A DNA stretch of 28,745 nucleotides from a virus. Below, in pieces: positions 15,434 through 23,106 of the stretch. The notes beneath the pieces are model-generated. The model did not search any database, was not told the DNA's origin, and was given only the letters and a program-made list of their open reading frames with translations. The position numbers and the translations under genes were made by a program. Positions within the stretch are counted from its first letter, which is position 1. Every line of letters starts with the position of its first letter. The stretch covers positions 1 through 28,745 of IMG/VR virus record IMGVR_UViG_3300032284_000337, one strand, 5' to 3'.

Positions 15434-17002
15434 ATGGCAACAGCAAAAGGCACAGACAGCGTTCTAGTAAAAAAACCTCATCAGCAAGAGGCATTTACAG
15501 AACAACAATTAAAAGAATTTGCTAAGTGTGCAGATCCAGTCACGGGTCCTGAATACTTCATGAGCAACTACTTCTATATACAGCATCCTACTCGAGGTAG
15601 AATGTTGTATAAGCCGTTTGACTATCAGAAACGATTGATACACACATACCATGCTTATCGATTCAGCATCTCATTGATGCCTCGGCAAACAGGTAAGTCA
15701 ACAAGTGCCGCAGGTTACTTGTTATGGTACGCTATGTTCGTACCAGACAGCACTATCCTAATTGCCGCACACAAATACACAGGCTCACAAGAAATCATGC
15801 AACGTATCCGCTACGCTTATGAAAGCGTGCCGGACTTTATACGTGCCGGTGCTGTGAGTTACAACAAAGGTAGCATAGACTTTGACAATGGTAGTAGAAT
15901 CGTAAGCTCTACAACTACTGAAAACACTGGTCGAGGTATGTCAATATCACTACTATACGCAGATGAGTTTGCATTCGTCCGTACTACTATAGGTCGTGAG
16001 TTTTGGACTTCAATTAGTCCAACACTAGCAACTGGTGGTAAATGTATTATCACCAGTACGCCAAACAGCGATGAAGATCAGTTCGCTACGCTTTGGAAAG
16101 GTGCTAATAAATGTGTAGATGATTACGGCAATCCAACAGAATTAGGCATAAATGGGTTTAAGGCATTTCGCAGCTATTGGAACGAACATCCAGACCGTGA
16201 CGACAAATGGGCAGTAGAAACCCGTAGTCAGCTAGGTGATGAACGATTCCGTCGTGAGATGGATTGTGAATTTATTATATGGGATGAAACATTAATTAAT
16301 CCCAGTCATCTAATAGACATGCGTGGTATAGACCCTTTAGAAAATCAGGGGCAAGTACGCTGGTACAAACGACCTGATCCTAAGTCTACATACTTAGTTG
16401 CACTAGATCCTAGTTTAGGTACAGGCGGAGATCCTGCCGCTATACAGGTATTTGAATTGCCAGGTTTTGTGCAGGTAGCAGAATGGCAACATAATAAGAC
16501 CGTCATACAAAAGCAAATAGCCATATTAAGTGAAATTACAAAATATCTCAGTGAAACGGTACCGATTAATAACATATATTACAGCGTAGAAAACAACAGC
16601 ATAGGCGAAGCTGCTCTAATATGTATAGCAGAAATAGGTGAAGAAAACATTAAAGGTACCATGCTGAGCGAACCCAGCAGTATGGCTAGTGGTAGACGCT
16701 TTAGAAAGGGATTTAACACAACAAATAAGAATAAGATTGCCGCTTGTAGTAAACTAAAAAATCTTATAGAAAGCAAGAGACTGACAGTTAATAGCAGAAA
16801 CCTAATCAGTGAATTAAAGACTTTTGTAGCGCATGGTGCAAGTTACGCCGCCAAGCCAGGTGACAAAGATGATCTAGTAATGAGTGTGATATTAATAATT
16901 AGAATGGCGCAATTCCTACAGAAATATGATGCTACACTAGATAGCCATATGCGAGATACCCTAGAAGAAGCTATAGAACCCATGCCATTTATCATGCTAT
17001 AA
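15434..17002 (+). CDS. 17: terminase large subunit gp17 (packaging ATPase and nuclease)
   Basis: Motor that pumps DNA into the prohead using ATP and cuts the concatemer. It has 522 residues against 610 in T4, similar to marine relatives. N-terminal ATPase: MPRQTGKST (Walker A, K88), LLYADEFAF (Walker B, D177 with catalytic E178) and a coupling-type IITSTPNS. C-terminal nuclease: VALDPSLGTGGD (D325), then VENNSIG and GDKDDLVMS (D479/D480), the expected acidic cluster of the RNase H-like fold. No Shine-Dalgarno precedes the ATG, and a late-like motif ends six bases upstream. The small subunit candidate lies 4.5 kb upstream instead of adjacent. Confidence 0.93.
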   Translation: MATAKGTDSVLVKKPHQQEAFTEQQLKEFAKCADPVTGPEYFMSNYFYIQHPTRGRMLYKPFDYQKRLIHTYHAYRFSISLMPRQTGKSTSAAGYLLWYAMFVPDSTILIAAHKYTGSQEIMQRIRYAYESVPDFIRAGAVSYNKGSIDFDNGSRIVSSTTTENTGRGMSISLLYADEFAFVRTTIGREFWTSISPTLATGGKCIITSTPNSDEDQFATLWKGANKCVDDYGNPTELGINGFKAFRSYWNEHPDRDDKWAVETRSQLGDERFRREMDCEFIIWDETLINPSHLIDMRGIDPLENQGQVRWYKRPDPKSTYLVALDPSLGTGGDPAAIQVFELPGFVQVAEWQHNKTVIQKQIAILSEITKYLSETVPINNIYYSVENNSIGEAALICIAEIGEENIKGTMLSEPSSMASGRRFRKGFNTTNKNKIAACSKLKNLIESKRLTVNSRNLISELKTFVAHGASYAAKPGDKDDLVMSVILIIRMAQFLQKYDATLDSHMRDTLEEAIEPMPFIML

Positions 17003-17003
17003 G

Positions 17004-17011
17004 CATAAATA
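17004..17011 (+). promoter_or_regulatory. late promoter CATAAATA abutting the start codon
   Basis: CATAAATA begins 2 bases after the gp17 stop codon. Its last A is six bases before the ATG at 17017, so the predicted late transcript starts on the ATG. Confidence 0.65.
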
Positions 17012-17016
17012 TCTAT

Positions 17017-18915
17017 ATGAGAGAAATCAACAAAATATCCGAAGCATTATTTGAAAAAATCCGCAGTAGATTTGAGGACGTAAGCCTAGGCAACGATAAA
17101 GCACAGGCTACTAGCGATCCTGAACAGGCGAGATTCTTTAATTTTGACTTTACAGTAGGCGACGAAAACTGTGGCAATGTAACATTAAGCCTAGCGGATG
17201 AGCTTACTCTTAAAATATATTACAGCAAAAACATGAGCCAAGACCTTAGCCAAGAATCTAAAGAGGCATGGGAGGGATTCTTGAGAGAATTAAGACATTT
17301 TAGTAAACGTAATCTATTGGGTTTTGAACCAAGAGATATCACTAGAAGTCTTAAACTAAAAGACTTAAAACAAGCTAGTCACAACGACAATACCTATTCA
17401 AAAGACGACATTGCACTAGGCGAAAGCAGAATGTATGGTACAAGCAAAAGCAGCTATCAAAAATTTGGTCCAGTTAAAATTATAGTAAGACATAGTAAAC
17501 CAGTAACAGACGAACAACGTGGCAGCAGAGCAAGAAACATAAACAGTATTTTTGTAGAAAACGATCAAGGTGAAAGATTTAGAATGCCTTTCCGTAGACT
17601 CAGTGATGCTAGAGCTATGGCAAGACATATTAGTGCAGGTGGTACAGTAAACGATGATCTAGGTAAACATATATGTGAAATGGCAGAGGAATGCAACAAA
17701 CTACGTCCTTTTCTACGTAATGTAAGACATAGAACATTTGAAGACACTCAAACCCAAGACATGATAGAAGCAGCTTTCCAATATCACGGACTACTAAGAC
17801 ACACACTTAACAAGATGAAAGGCAAAAAAGGTTATATAGATTGTAAAGAACAATTTTCAGCAACCAGCACAAGTTTTATACCAGAAGACGCTAAAGAACT
17901 AGATGAGATTAAAGATAGATTTACTAAGCGTGTTATGGATGAAAAAGTAGCAGAGGCGCTACCAATCGTTCAAAAGGCATACGAGATGAAAAAAGACAAT
18001 AAATGGGCAAGTAAATTTGAAACATGGGCACAACAAGTATCTGAAGGTACTTGGGCACTGCCTGAAACAGAAGAAGATAAAAAACATCTAATAGATCTAA
18101 TGAGTGAAAAACTACCAGTAGGTGTTGATGCTCAGAATGCTACAAATGCATTATATAATATATTTGGTGATGATAGACTATTTGATGAACTAGAAGAATT
18201 AGCAAATAACGATCCTGAAGCAGATGCAAGGGAAGTTATTATGAATCACCTTATGGAAAAAAATCCAGAAATGTATCAAGCTATCCTAACTGATATAGGC
18301 GATCAAGAACCACACGAGCCTGCAGAACCAGCAAGCGAGGCTAATACTTATGGCACCACAGGCATGGATGAACCAGTTGTTGAAACACAAGAACACGATG
18401 AAGACGAAGAGGCACCAACTTTTAACAGCATTAAACGTAGAATATTACTTCAGCATTCTGATTTATTAGGTAAATATGGTCCAGAGGCAATATTACAAGC
18501 AATTAGAGATGAGGCAGAAAGAGTAGGCGAAGTTGATGAAATTGGATCAAGTGATGTTAGTGCCTGGGTAAACAATGTATGTAGAGAGTTAGAATCAGGC
18601 TCATATGATCATTTGGTTGAAGGTTGGAAATCTGTTGCCGCCGGAGCTGCATTAGCAGCAGGTATGGCAGGTAATGCATTTTTAGATCAACAGACATACA
18701 ATGCAAGTCCGCAATTAAAACAACTTGAACAATATCACACACAGGCATTACAAGCAGGCGACAAGGCTAAAGCTAAAGAATTAGAAAGACGAATAGAAGA
18801 TCATAAGACAAGGCTAAGTTTAGGTAAAGGTGACGTTTTAGATTCACACGGTGAACCTAAACAAGTTACATATGAAGGCATACAAGATATCAAACGATTA
18901 GCAGGCTTAAAATAA
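17017..18915 (+). CDS. large virion protein with capsid-targeting leader and releasable hydrophobic C-terminal peptide (632 aa)
   Basis: The leader MREINKISEA ends in ISE|A, a gp21-type site. The body contains GESRMYGTSKSSYQKFGPVK (about residues 135-154) and a basic segment with MPFRRLSDARAMARHIS (about 190-206); both match my memory of conserved virion proteins in marine myoviruses. A long acidic helical region follows (about 290-470). Near the end LVE-G precedes SVAAGAALAAGMAGNAFL (539-556), an Ala/Gly-rich hydrophobic stretch that could enter a membrane, then a charged helix and the terminal IQDIKRLAGLK motif. It is followed by an intrinsic terminator. Packaging inside the head is inferred from the leader; exact function unknown. 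Confidence 0.65.
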   Translation: MREINKISEALFEKIRSRFEDVSLGNDKAQATSDPEQARFFNFDFTVGDENCGNVTLSLADELTLKIYYSKNMSQDLSQESKEAWEGFLRELRHFSKRNLLGFEPRDITRSLKLKDLKQASHNDNTYSKDDIALGESRMYGTSKSSYQKFGPVKIIVRHSKPVTDEQRGSRARNINSIFVENDQGERFRMPFRRLSDARAMARHISAGGTVNDDLGKHICEMAEECNKLRPFLRNVRHRTFEDTQTQDMIEAAFQYHGLLRHTLNKMKGKKGYIDCKEQFSATSTSFIPEDAKELDEIKDRFTKRVMDEKVAEALPIVQKAYEMKKDNKWASKFETWAQQVSEGTWALPETEEDKKHLIDLMSEKLPVGVDAQNATNALYNIFGDDRLFDELEELANNDPEADAREVIMNHLMEKNPEMYQAILTDIGDQEPHEPAEPASEANTYGTTGMDEPVVETQEHDEDEEAPTFNSIKRRILLQHSDLLGKYGPEAILQAIRDEAERVGEVDEIGSSDVSAWVNNVCRELESGSYDHLVEGWKSVAAGAALAAGMAGNAFLDQQTYNASPQLKQLEQYHTQALQAGDKAKAKELERRIEDHKTRLSLGKGDVLDSHGEPKQVTYEGIQDIKRLAGLK

Positions 18916-18943
18916 TTCCCCGGGATGGGAAGGCAGTGATAGG

Positions 18944-18967
18944 ACCCACTTCGGTGGGTTTTATTTT
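18944..18967 (+). terminator. rho-independent terminator with TTCG loop
   Basis: ACCCAC (18944-18949) pairs with GTGGGT (18954-18959) around a TTCG tetraloop, followed by TTTATTTT. It ends the head/packaging block. Confidence 0.88.
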
Positions 18968-18997
18968 GCCAGAACGGTAAAAATATCACTTTTCTTG

Positions 18998-19027
18998 TTG
19001 ACAGCATAAATAATAATAGCGTATTAT
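18998..19027 (+). promoter_or_regulatory. composite promoter before gp32: TTGACA, CATAAATA, TATTAT
   Basis: TTGACA (18998-19003) and TATTAT (19022-19027) form a sigma-70-type pair with an 18-bp spacer, and a late CATAAATA core (19005-19012) lies inside the spacer. This fits a replication protein needed in quantity throughout infection. The leader to the ATG at 19083 is about 50 nt and could hold a translational operator, as in T4 gp32 autoregulation, though I see no clear pseudoknot. Confidence 0.6.
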
Positions 19028-19082
19028 GTTTAAATGCATATACGTTATAGGCATATTAAAGACCAACTTAAGGAGAAATACC

Positions 19083-20096
19083 ATGGCAACAAGTTTAGCA
19101 GAAATCCGTGCAAAGTTACAAGCACAAGAAACACGCAGTTCAGGTAGTAATTCATCACAGGGCGGTGACAACGCCATCTACGCACACTGGAATATTGACG
19201 AAGGTGCAACAGCACGTATCCGTTTCCTTCCAGACGCAAACACTAAAAACACATTCTTTTGGGTAGAACGAGCAATGATCAATTTACCATTTGCTGGTGT
19301 TAAAGGCCAACCAGATAGTAAACCAGTCACTGTACAAGTACCTTGCGTTGAGATGTGGGGCGAAGCATGTCCAATCTTAGCAGAAGTACGTACTTGGTTT
19401 AAAGATCCTAGCCTAGAAGACATGGGTCGTAAGTATTGGAAGAAAAGATCATACTTATTCCAAGGTTTTGTGCGTGAGAATCCTTTAAAAGATGATCAAA
19501 CACCTGCAAATCCAATCCGTAGATTTATCATTAGCCCACAGATTTTTAATCTAGTTAAAGCGGCATTGTTAGATCCTGAGTTAGAAAACTTACCAACAGA
19601 CTACCAAGGTGGTTTGGACTTTACAGTTACTAAAACAAGTAAAGGTGGGTACGCAGACTATTCAACAAGTAAATGGTCTCGTAAGGAAAGTGCTCTAACA
19701 GTAGAAGAAGCTGGCGCTATTGAACAGTTTGGTTTATATAACCTAGCTGATTTCTTACCTAAAAAACCAAGCGAAGTTGAATTAAAGGTAATGAAAGAAA
19801 TGTTTGAAGCATCAGTGGATGGACAGGCATATGACGCAGATCGTTGGGGTAACTACTATAAACCAAGAGGTGTAACAGTGGTTGTGGCAGAATCTGCAGC
19901 ACCAACAACTACAGCACCAACAACTACAGCACCAACAACTACAGCACCACAAGTGTCGGCAACTGCACCAGCAGACGAACCATTTGAGGCTGAAGAAGTT
20001 TCGGCTCCTACAGCGCCAGTGGCAACACCGGCAGCAGGCAGTCAGCGTGCTGAAGACATCCTAGCGATGATTCGCAATCGTCAAAAGACAACGTAA
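19083..20096 (+). CDS. 32: single-stranded DNA-binding protein gp32
   Basis: Coats single-stranded DNA in replication, recombination and repair. It has 337 residues against 301 in T4. The start is set at 19083 (MATSLAEIRAKLQ) because AAGGAGAAATACC precedes it; an upstream in-frame ATG at 19026 lies at the promoter edge and is unlikely. The basic/helical N-terminus, the OB-fold core (ARIRFLPDAN, FFWVERAMINLPF, VPCVEMWGEACPI, RRFIISPQIFNLVKAAL) and a separate acidic tail match the family. Only C88 and C96 remain visible where T4 has a four-ligand zinc site, so zinc binding is uncertain. The linker before the C-terminus contains three APTTT repeats. The end, EDILAMIRNRQ, is probably a protein-contact helix. 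Confidence 0.92.
   Translation: MATSLAEIRAKLQAQETRSSGSNSSQGGDNAIYAHWNIDEGATARIRFLPDANTKNTFFWVERAMINLPFAGVKGQPDSKPVTVQVPCVEMWGEACPILAEVRTWFKDPSLEDMGRKYWKKRSYLFQGFVRENPLKDDQTPANPIRRFIISPQIFNLVKAALLDPELENLPTDYQGGLDFTVTKTSKGGYADYSTSKWSRKESALTVEEAGAIEQFGLYNLADFLPKKPSEVELKVMKEMFEASVDGQAYDADRWGNYYKPRGVTVVVAESAAPTTTAPTTTAPTTTAPQVSATAPADEPFEAEEVSAPTAPVATPAAGSQRAEDILAMIRNRQKTT
19899..19949 (+). repeat. 15-bp tandem repeat inside gp32
   Basis: GCACCAACAACTACA occurs three times exactly in tandem (19899, 19914 and 19929), followed by a 6-base partial copy. It encodes A-P-T-T-T repeats in the flexible linker before the acidic tail. The identical copies suggest recent slippage, and copy number may vary between strains. 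Confidence 0.95.
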
Positions 20097-20103
20097 TTAA
20101 ACA

Positions 20104-20128
20104 AGGGGGCGCCTAGCCCCCTACTTTT
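20104..20128 (+). terminator. rho-independent terminator after gp32
   Basis: AGGGGGC (20104-20110) pairs with GCCCCCT (20116-20122) around a 5-base loop, with ACTTTT after it. The U-run is short, so some read-through into uvsX is likely; no separate strong promoter for uvsX is visible. Confidence 0.75.
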
Positions 20129-20148
20129 CGATTAATAGAGGATATTCT

Positions 20149-21231
20149 ATGGCAAAACCATTTGACATTAGTAAATTTAGAAAGAACCTAACCAAATCTA
20201 TAGACGGATTAGGTTTTGGTTTTAATGATCCAACAGATTGGATCAGCACAGGCAATTACGCACTTAACTACTTAATCAGTTCAGACTTTAACAAAGGCAT
20301 ACCATTGGGTAAAGTGACCGTGTTTGCAGGTGAATCGGGTGCAGGAAAAAGCTATATCTGTTCAGGCAATATAATTAAGAATGCACAAGAACAAGGCATC
20401 TATGTTATTTTAGTTGACAGCGAAAATGCACTTGATGAAAGTTGGTTACACGCATTAGGTGTAGACACAGATGAAAGTAAATTACTTAAACTAAGTATGG
20501 CCATGATTGATGATGTAGCAAAAACTATATCTACGTTTATGACTGATTATAAAGCATTACCAGACGGTGAACGTCCTAAAGTATTGTTTGTAATAGATAG
20601 TTTAGGCATGTTACTAACACCAACAGACATAAACCAGTTTGATGCAGGTGATTTAAAAGGTGATATGGGTCGTAAACCCAAAGCACTAACCGCACTGGTG
20701 CGTAACTGTGTAAACATGTTTGGTAATTTTAATGTAGGTTTAGTCTGTACTAATCATACATACGCAAGCCAAGACATGTTTGATCCCGATGATAAGATTT
20801 CGGGTGGTCAGGGTTTTATCTATGCATCAAGTATAGTTGTAGCGATGCGTAAATTAAAACTTAAAGAAGATGAAGATGGTAACAAGATATCTGAAGTACG
20901 TGGTATTCGTTCCGCTTGTAAAGTAATGAAGACTAGATATTGTAAACCATTTGAAAGTGTACAGGTTAAGATTCCATATGAAACAGGCATGAATCCTTAT
21001 AGTGGATTAGTTGACTTAGCTGAAGGCAAAGGGTTACTCGCTAAGGATGGAAACAGGCTTGCATACAAAGCATTAGATGGCACAGAATTTAAACTATTCC
21101 GTAAAGCATGGGAAAGTAATGAAGACGGTTGCTTAGATGCTGTAATGAAAGATTTACAAAAGAACCCAAATCTGCTAAGTACTCAAGAAGAGGCAACGGA
21201 TGTTGCTGTCATTGAGGAGATAGCAGAATGA
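20149..21231 (+). CDS. uvsX: UvsX, RecA-like recombinase
   Basis: Forms filaments on single-stranded DNA and promotes strand exchange, which drives recombination-dependent replication. It has 360 residues against about 391 in T4. Walker A is GESGAGKS at 61-68 (K67). It continues with VILVDSENALDESWL, a Walker B-like VLFVIDSLGML, and LVCTNHTYASQDMFDPDDKISGG-type text around residues 200-220 typical of UvsX. The C-terminus is acidic, as in RecA-family proteins. Ribosome site AGAGGATA. It lies between gp32 and uvsY, its two functional partners. Its stop overlaps the next start (ATGA). Confidence 0.93.
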   Translation: MAKPFDISKFRKNLTKSIDGLGFGFNDPTDWISTGNYALNYLISSDFNKGIPLGKVTVFAGESGAGKSYICSGNIIKNAQEQGIYVILVDSENALDESWLHALGVDTDESKLLKLSMAMIDDVAKTISTFMTDYKALPDGERPKVLFVIDSLGMLLTPTDINQFDAGDLKGDMGRKPKALTALVRNCVNMFGNFNVGLVCTNHTYASQDMFDPDDKISGGQGFIYASSIVVAMRKLKLKEDEDGNKISEVRGIRSACKVMKTRYCKPFESVQVKIPYETGMNPYSGLVDLAEGKGLLAKDGNRLAYKALDGTEFKLFRKAWESNEDGCLDAVMKDLQKNPNLLSTQEEATDVAVIEEIAE

Positions 21232-21470
21232 GTGTTGAAGTAGATGTATTAAGCGAAATGTGGTTAACAGTTAAAGAGTATATTGCCGCTAAGGACAGAC
21301 AGGCAGTAGCTGATCATATTGTTAACGTAGTTGCAGATCACAGTATTACAGAGAGAGATCTTAAAGCATTTGGAGGCGCCGATAGTTACATTAAACGAGC
21401 AGTCGTTGAGTATCTAGGTGAGGAAGAAAGCGAAGAGCCAACTCTAGATGATGACGGCGACGAATACTAA
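21228..21470 (+). CDS. small acidic protein between uvsX and uvsY (80 aa)
   Basis: An 80-residue protein overlapping uvsX by 4 bases and uvsY by 1 base, so all three are translationally coupled. Helical N-terminus (LSEMWLTVKEYIAAKDRQAVADHI), a small domain with ITERDLKAFGGADSYIKRAVVEYL, and a very acidic tail (EEESEEPTLDDDGDE). I recall small proteins of this type at the same position in cyanophages, with no known function. The location suggests a role with the recombination machinery. Confidence 0.65.
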   Translation: MSVEVDVLSEMWLTVKEYIAAKDRQAVADHIVNVVADHSITERDLKAFGGADSYIKRAVVEYLGEEESEEPTLDDDGDEY

Positions 21471-21925
21471 TGTGGTATAACAAAGTAGTTCAAGACATTG
21501 CTGTATTGCCAGATTTTATAGACTACTATAATTCTGAGTTAGACACAGCTAAACGTGAGATCGGTATCTATGGTAACATAGAAAAGGGTCTTGCCAGTCT
21601 ACCAGGTATAACAGAACACCGTTTTAATCAATTACAAGAGATTGAAGCGGTGTTAAATCTGTTAAATATCCGTTTGCGTAAAATACGTAGAGGTCACTTT
21701 CAAAAATATCTAGAAAGTTATGCGAGAGCGTTAACCGCTAGAGATGCTGAAAAATATGTAGACGGCGAAGATGAAGTTATTGATATGGAAACTATTATCA
21801 ATGAGGTTGCCTTACTAAGAAACAAGTGGTTAGGCATAATGAAAGGACTTGAAAGTAAAAACTTCATGCTAGGCCACGTAACTAGATTACGTACAGCAGG
21901 TATGGAAGATGCAACAATCAGCTAA
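21470..21925 (+). CDS. uvsY: UvsY, recombination mediator
   Basis: UvsY helps load UvsX onto DNA already covered by gp32. This protein has 151 residues against 137 in T4 and starts MWYNKVVQDIAVLPDFIDYYNSE, followed by ELDTAKREIGIYGNIEKGLASLPGI in the T4-like order. It is helical throughout, with a basic helix NIRLRKIRRGHFQKYLESYARAL (about 63-85) and AEKYVDGEDEVI. It lies directly in the uvsX unit and overlaps the next gene by 17 bp. Confidence 0.88.
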   Translation: MWYNKVVQDIAVLPDFIDYYNSELDTAKREIGIYGNIEKGLASLPGITEHRFNQLQEIEAVLNLLNIRLRKIRRGHFQKYLESYARALTARDAEKYVDGEDEVIDMETIINEVALLRNKWLGIMKGLESKNFMLGHVTRLRTAGMEDATIS

Positions 21926-22169
21926 CATCAATGACCTACTAGAACAGTGGGAGCATATTAAAACAGTAAGTTGTCCTAAGGGCGATAGTTTAGACGAAGC
22001 CATTATACACGAACACGCAAAAAATCGTGTAGATCATCTTGCTTATTCTGTAAGACGTAGTAGATTAGAAAATGATCAATACAATGAACAACGCTACACT
22101 GACTTATTTGCACAGTCGTACAATGAATTTACTAGTAATTTTGTATATAGAGTATTAAAAAATGGATGA
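21909..22169 (+). CDS. small conserved protein downstream of uvsY (86 aa)
   Basis: An 86-residue helical, His/Arg-rich protein that begins within uvsY and ends within the methyltransferase gene (8-bp overlap). Blocks: NINDLLEQWEHIKT, DEAIIHEHAKNRVDHLAYSV, and a final YTDLFAQSYNEFTSNFVYRVL. I do not recognise a family, although T4 also has small genes beside uvsY. The overlapping layout and coding-like composition support it as a real gene. Confidence 0.6.
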   Translation: MQQSANINDLLEQWEHIKTVSCPKGDSLDEAIIHEHAKNRVDHLAYSVRRSRLENDQYNEQRYTDLFAQSYNEFTSNFVYRVLKNG

Positions 22170-23079
22170 AAGACACAGTTATAAAACGCTGGTACAGCTC
22201 AGTATATATACAGAATTTTTAGAAAGTATAGCTGCAGTTGCAGATATAGGATGTGGTAATGGCAAGGACATAGAATTCTTTGCTACCTTAATACGCAAAG
22301 ACAAACCCTTTATACCATACAATTTTAAATGTTATGCTGTAGATAAAAATCCTCATGCTTTAGATATGGTACCCAATCTAAAAAACATATTTAAATTAAA
22401 CAAGGACTTTAGTGATCAGTATATATTTCCAGTAAGCATAGATCTAATGCTGGCACATGATGTATTGCAATACAGTATAAGTCCATTACAGACATTAAAA
22501 AATTGGAATGAGGCTATGACAGTTAATGGCATGCTGTTAGTAACTGTACCAACCCATGTTGGTGTAGCCAACAATAGATTCTATAGCAGAACACATGATC
22601 TAAGTTATTACAATTTTACAGTGCCAAATCTTATATACATGCTGGCAGTAAATGGCTTTGATTGTAGAGACGCATATCTCCTAAAAAAATATGGTGATCC
22701 TTGGATACAGATGGCAGTATACAAATCAGATATTCCGCCAATGGATCCCAGTACAACCACCTGGCAGGATCTAATAGACAAAAAACTCATACACTTTAGT
22801 ATAGAGCAGAGCTATAGAGACAATGGCTATGTAAGGCAGGAAGATATATGTATGCCTTGGTTAGATAGGAGTATATATTATGTGGATTATATACAGCAAT
22901 GGACTGAGATTCCAGCAGAGGCAGGCGAACCAAGGATAGAGGGGGTATTTAATACTACTCAAGAAAGCAAAGCTAATACAATAATACAGGGACCCCAGGC
23001 TATTAGATCTACTAACCTGTTTGAACCTGTAGAGCTTATGAAAACACCCAAAAAGAGATTAGTCAAAGACAAAAAGTAA
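22162..23079 (+). CDS. SAM-dependent methyltransferase-like protein (305 aa)
   Basis: Class I methyltransferase fold: motif I VADIGCGNGKD at about residues 26-36 (D28, G30, G32, G34), CYAVDKNPHALDM as the acidic strand-2 motif, and LMLAHDVLQYS in the motif IV position, followed by MLLVTVPTH. The first 190 residues make the domain; the rest (about 190-305) is an extra domain rich in Trp, Tyr and Asp with a basic end. The acceptor could be a sugar, protein or small molecule; nothing shows DNA as the target (no NPPY/DPPY motif). Similar proteins are common in cyanophages. No late promoter is seen, so it is probably read with uvsX-uvsY. Confidence 0.75.
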   Translation: MDERHSYKTLVQLSIYTEFLESIAAVADIGCGNGKDIEFFATLIRKDKPFIPYNFKCYAVDKNPHALDMVPNLKNIFKLNKDFSDQYIFPVSIDLMLAHDVLQYSISPLQTLKNWNEAMTVNGMLLVTVPTHVGVANNRFYSRTHDLSYYNFTVPNLIYMLAVNGFDCRDAYLLKKYGDPWIQMAVYKSDIPPMDPSTTTWQDLIDKKLIHFSIEQSYRDNGYVRQEDICMPWLDRSIYYVDYIQQWTEIPAEAGEPRIEGVFNTTQESKANTIIQGPQAIRSTNLFEPVELMKTPKKRLVKDKK

Positions 23080-23091
23080 TTACTAGTTTAT

Positions 23092-23099
23092 GATAAATA
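23092..23099 (+). promoter_or_regulatory. late promoter GATAAATA
   Basis: GATAAATA ends eight bases before the ATG at 23107, so the predicted late transcript would have a leader of about 2 nt. Confidence 0.6.
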
Positions 23100-23106
23100 A
23101 CATATC

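Noticed and set aside
19026-19082. Longer N-terminus for gp32
   Set aside because: The ATG at 19026 lies in the promoter region; a strong AAGGAG site and the typical gp32 start support 19083.
22162-23079. DNA methyltransferase
   Set aside because: Motif I is present, but no (D/N/S)PP(Y/F) or PC catalytic motif is seen, so a DNA target is not supported.
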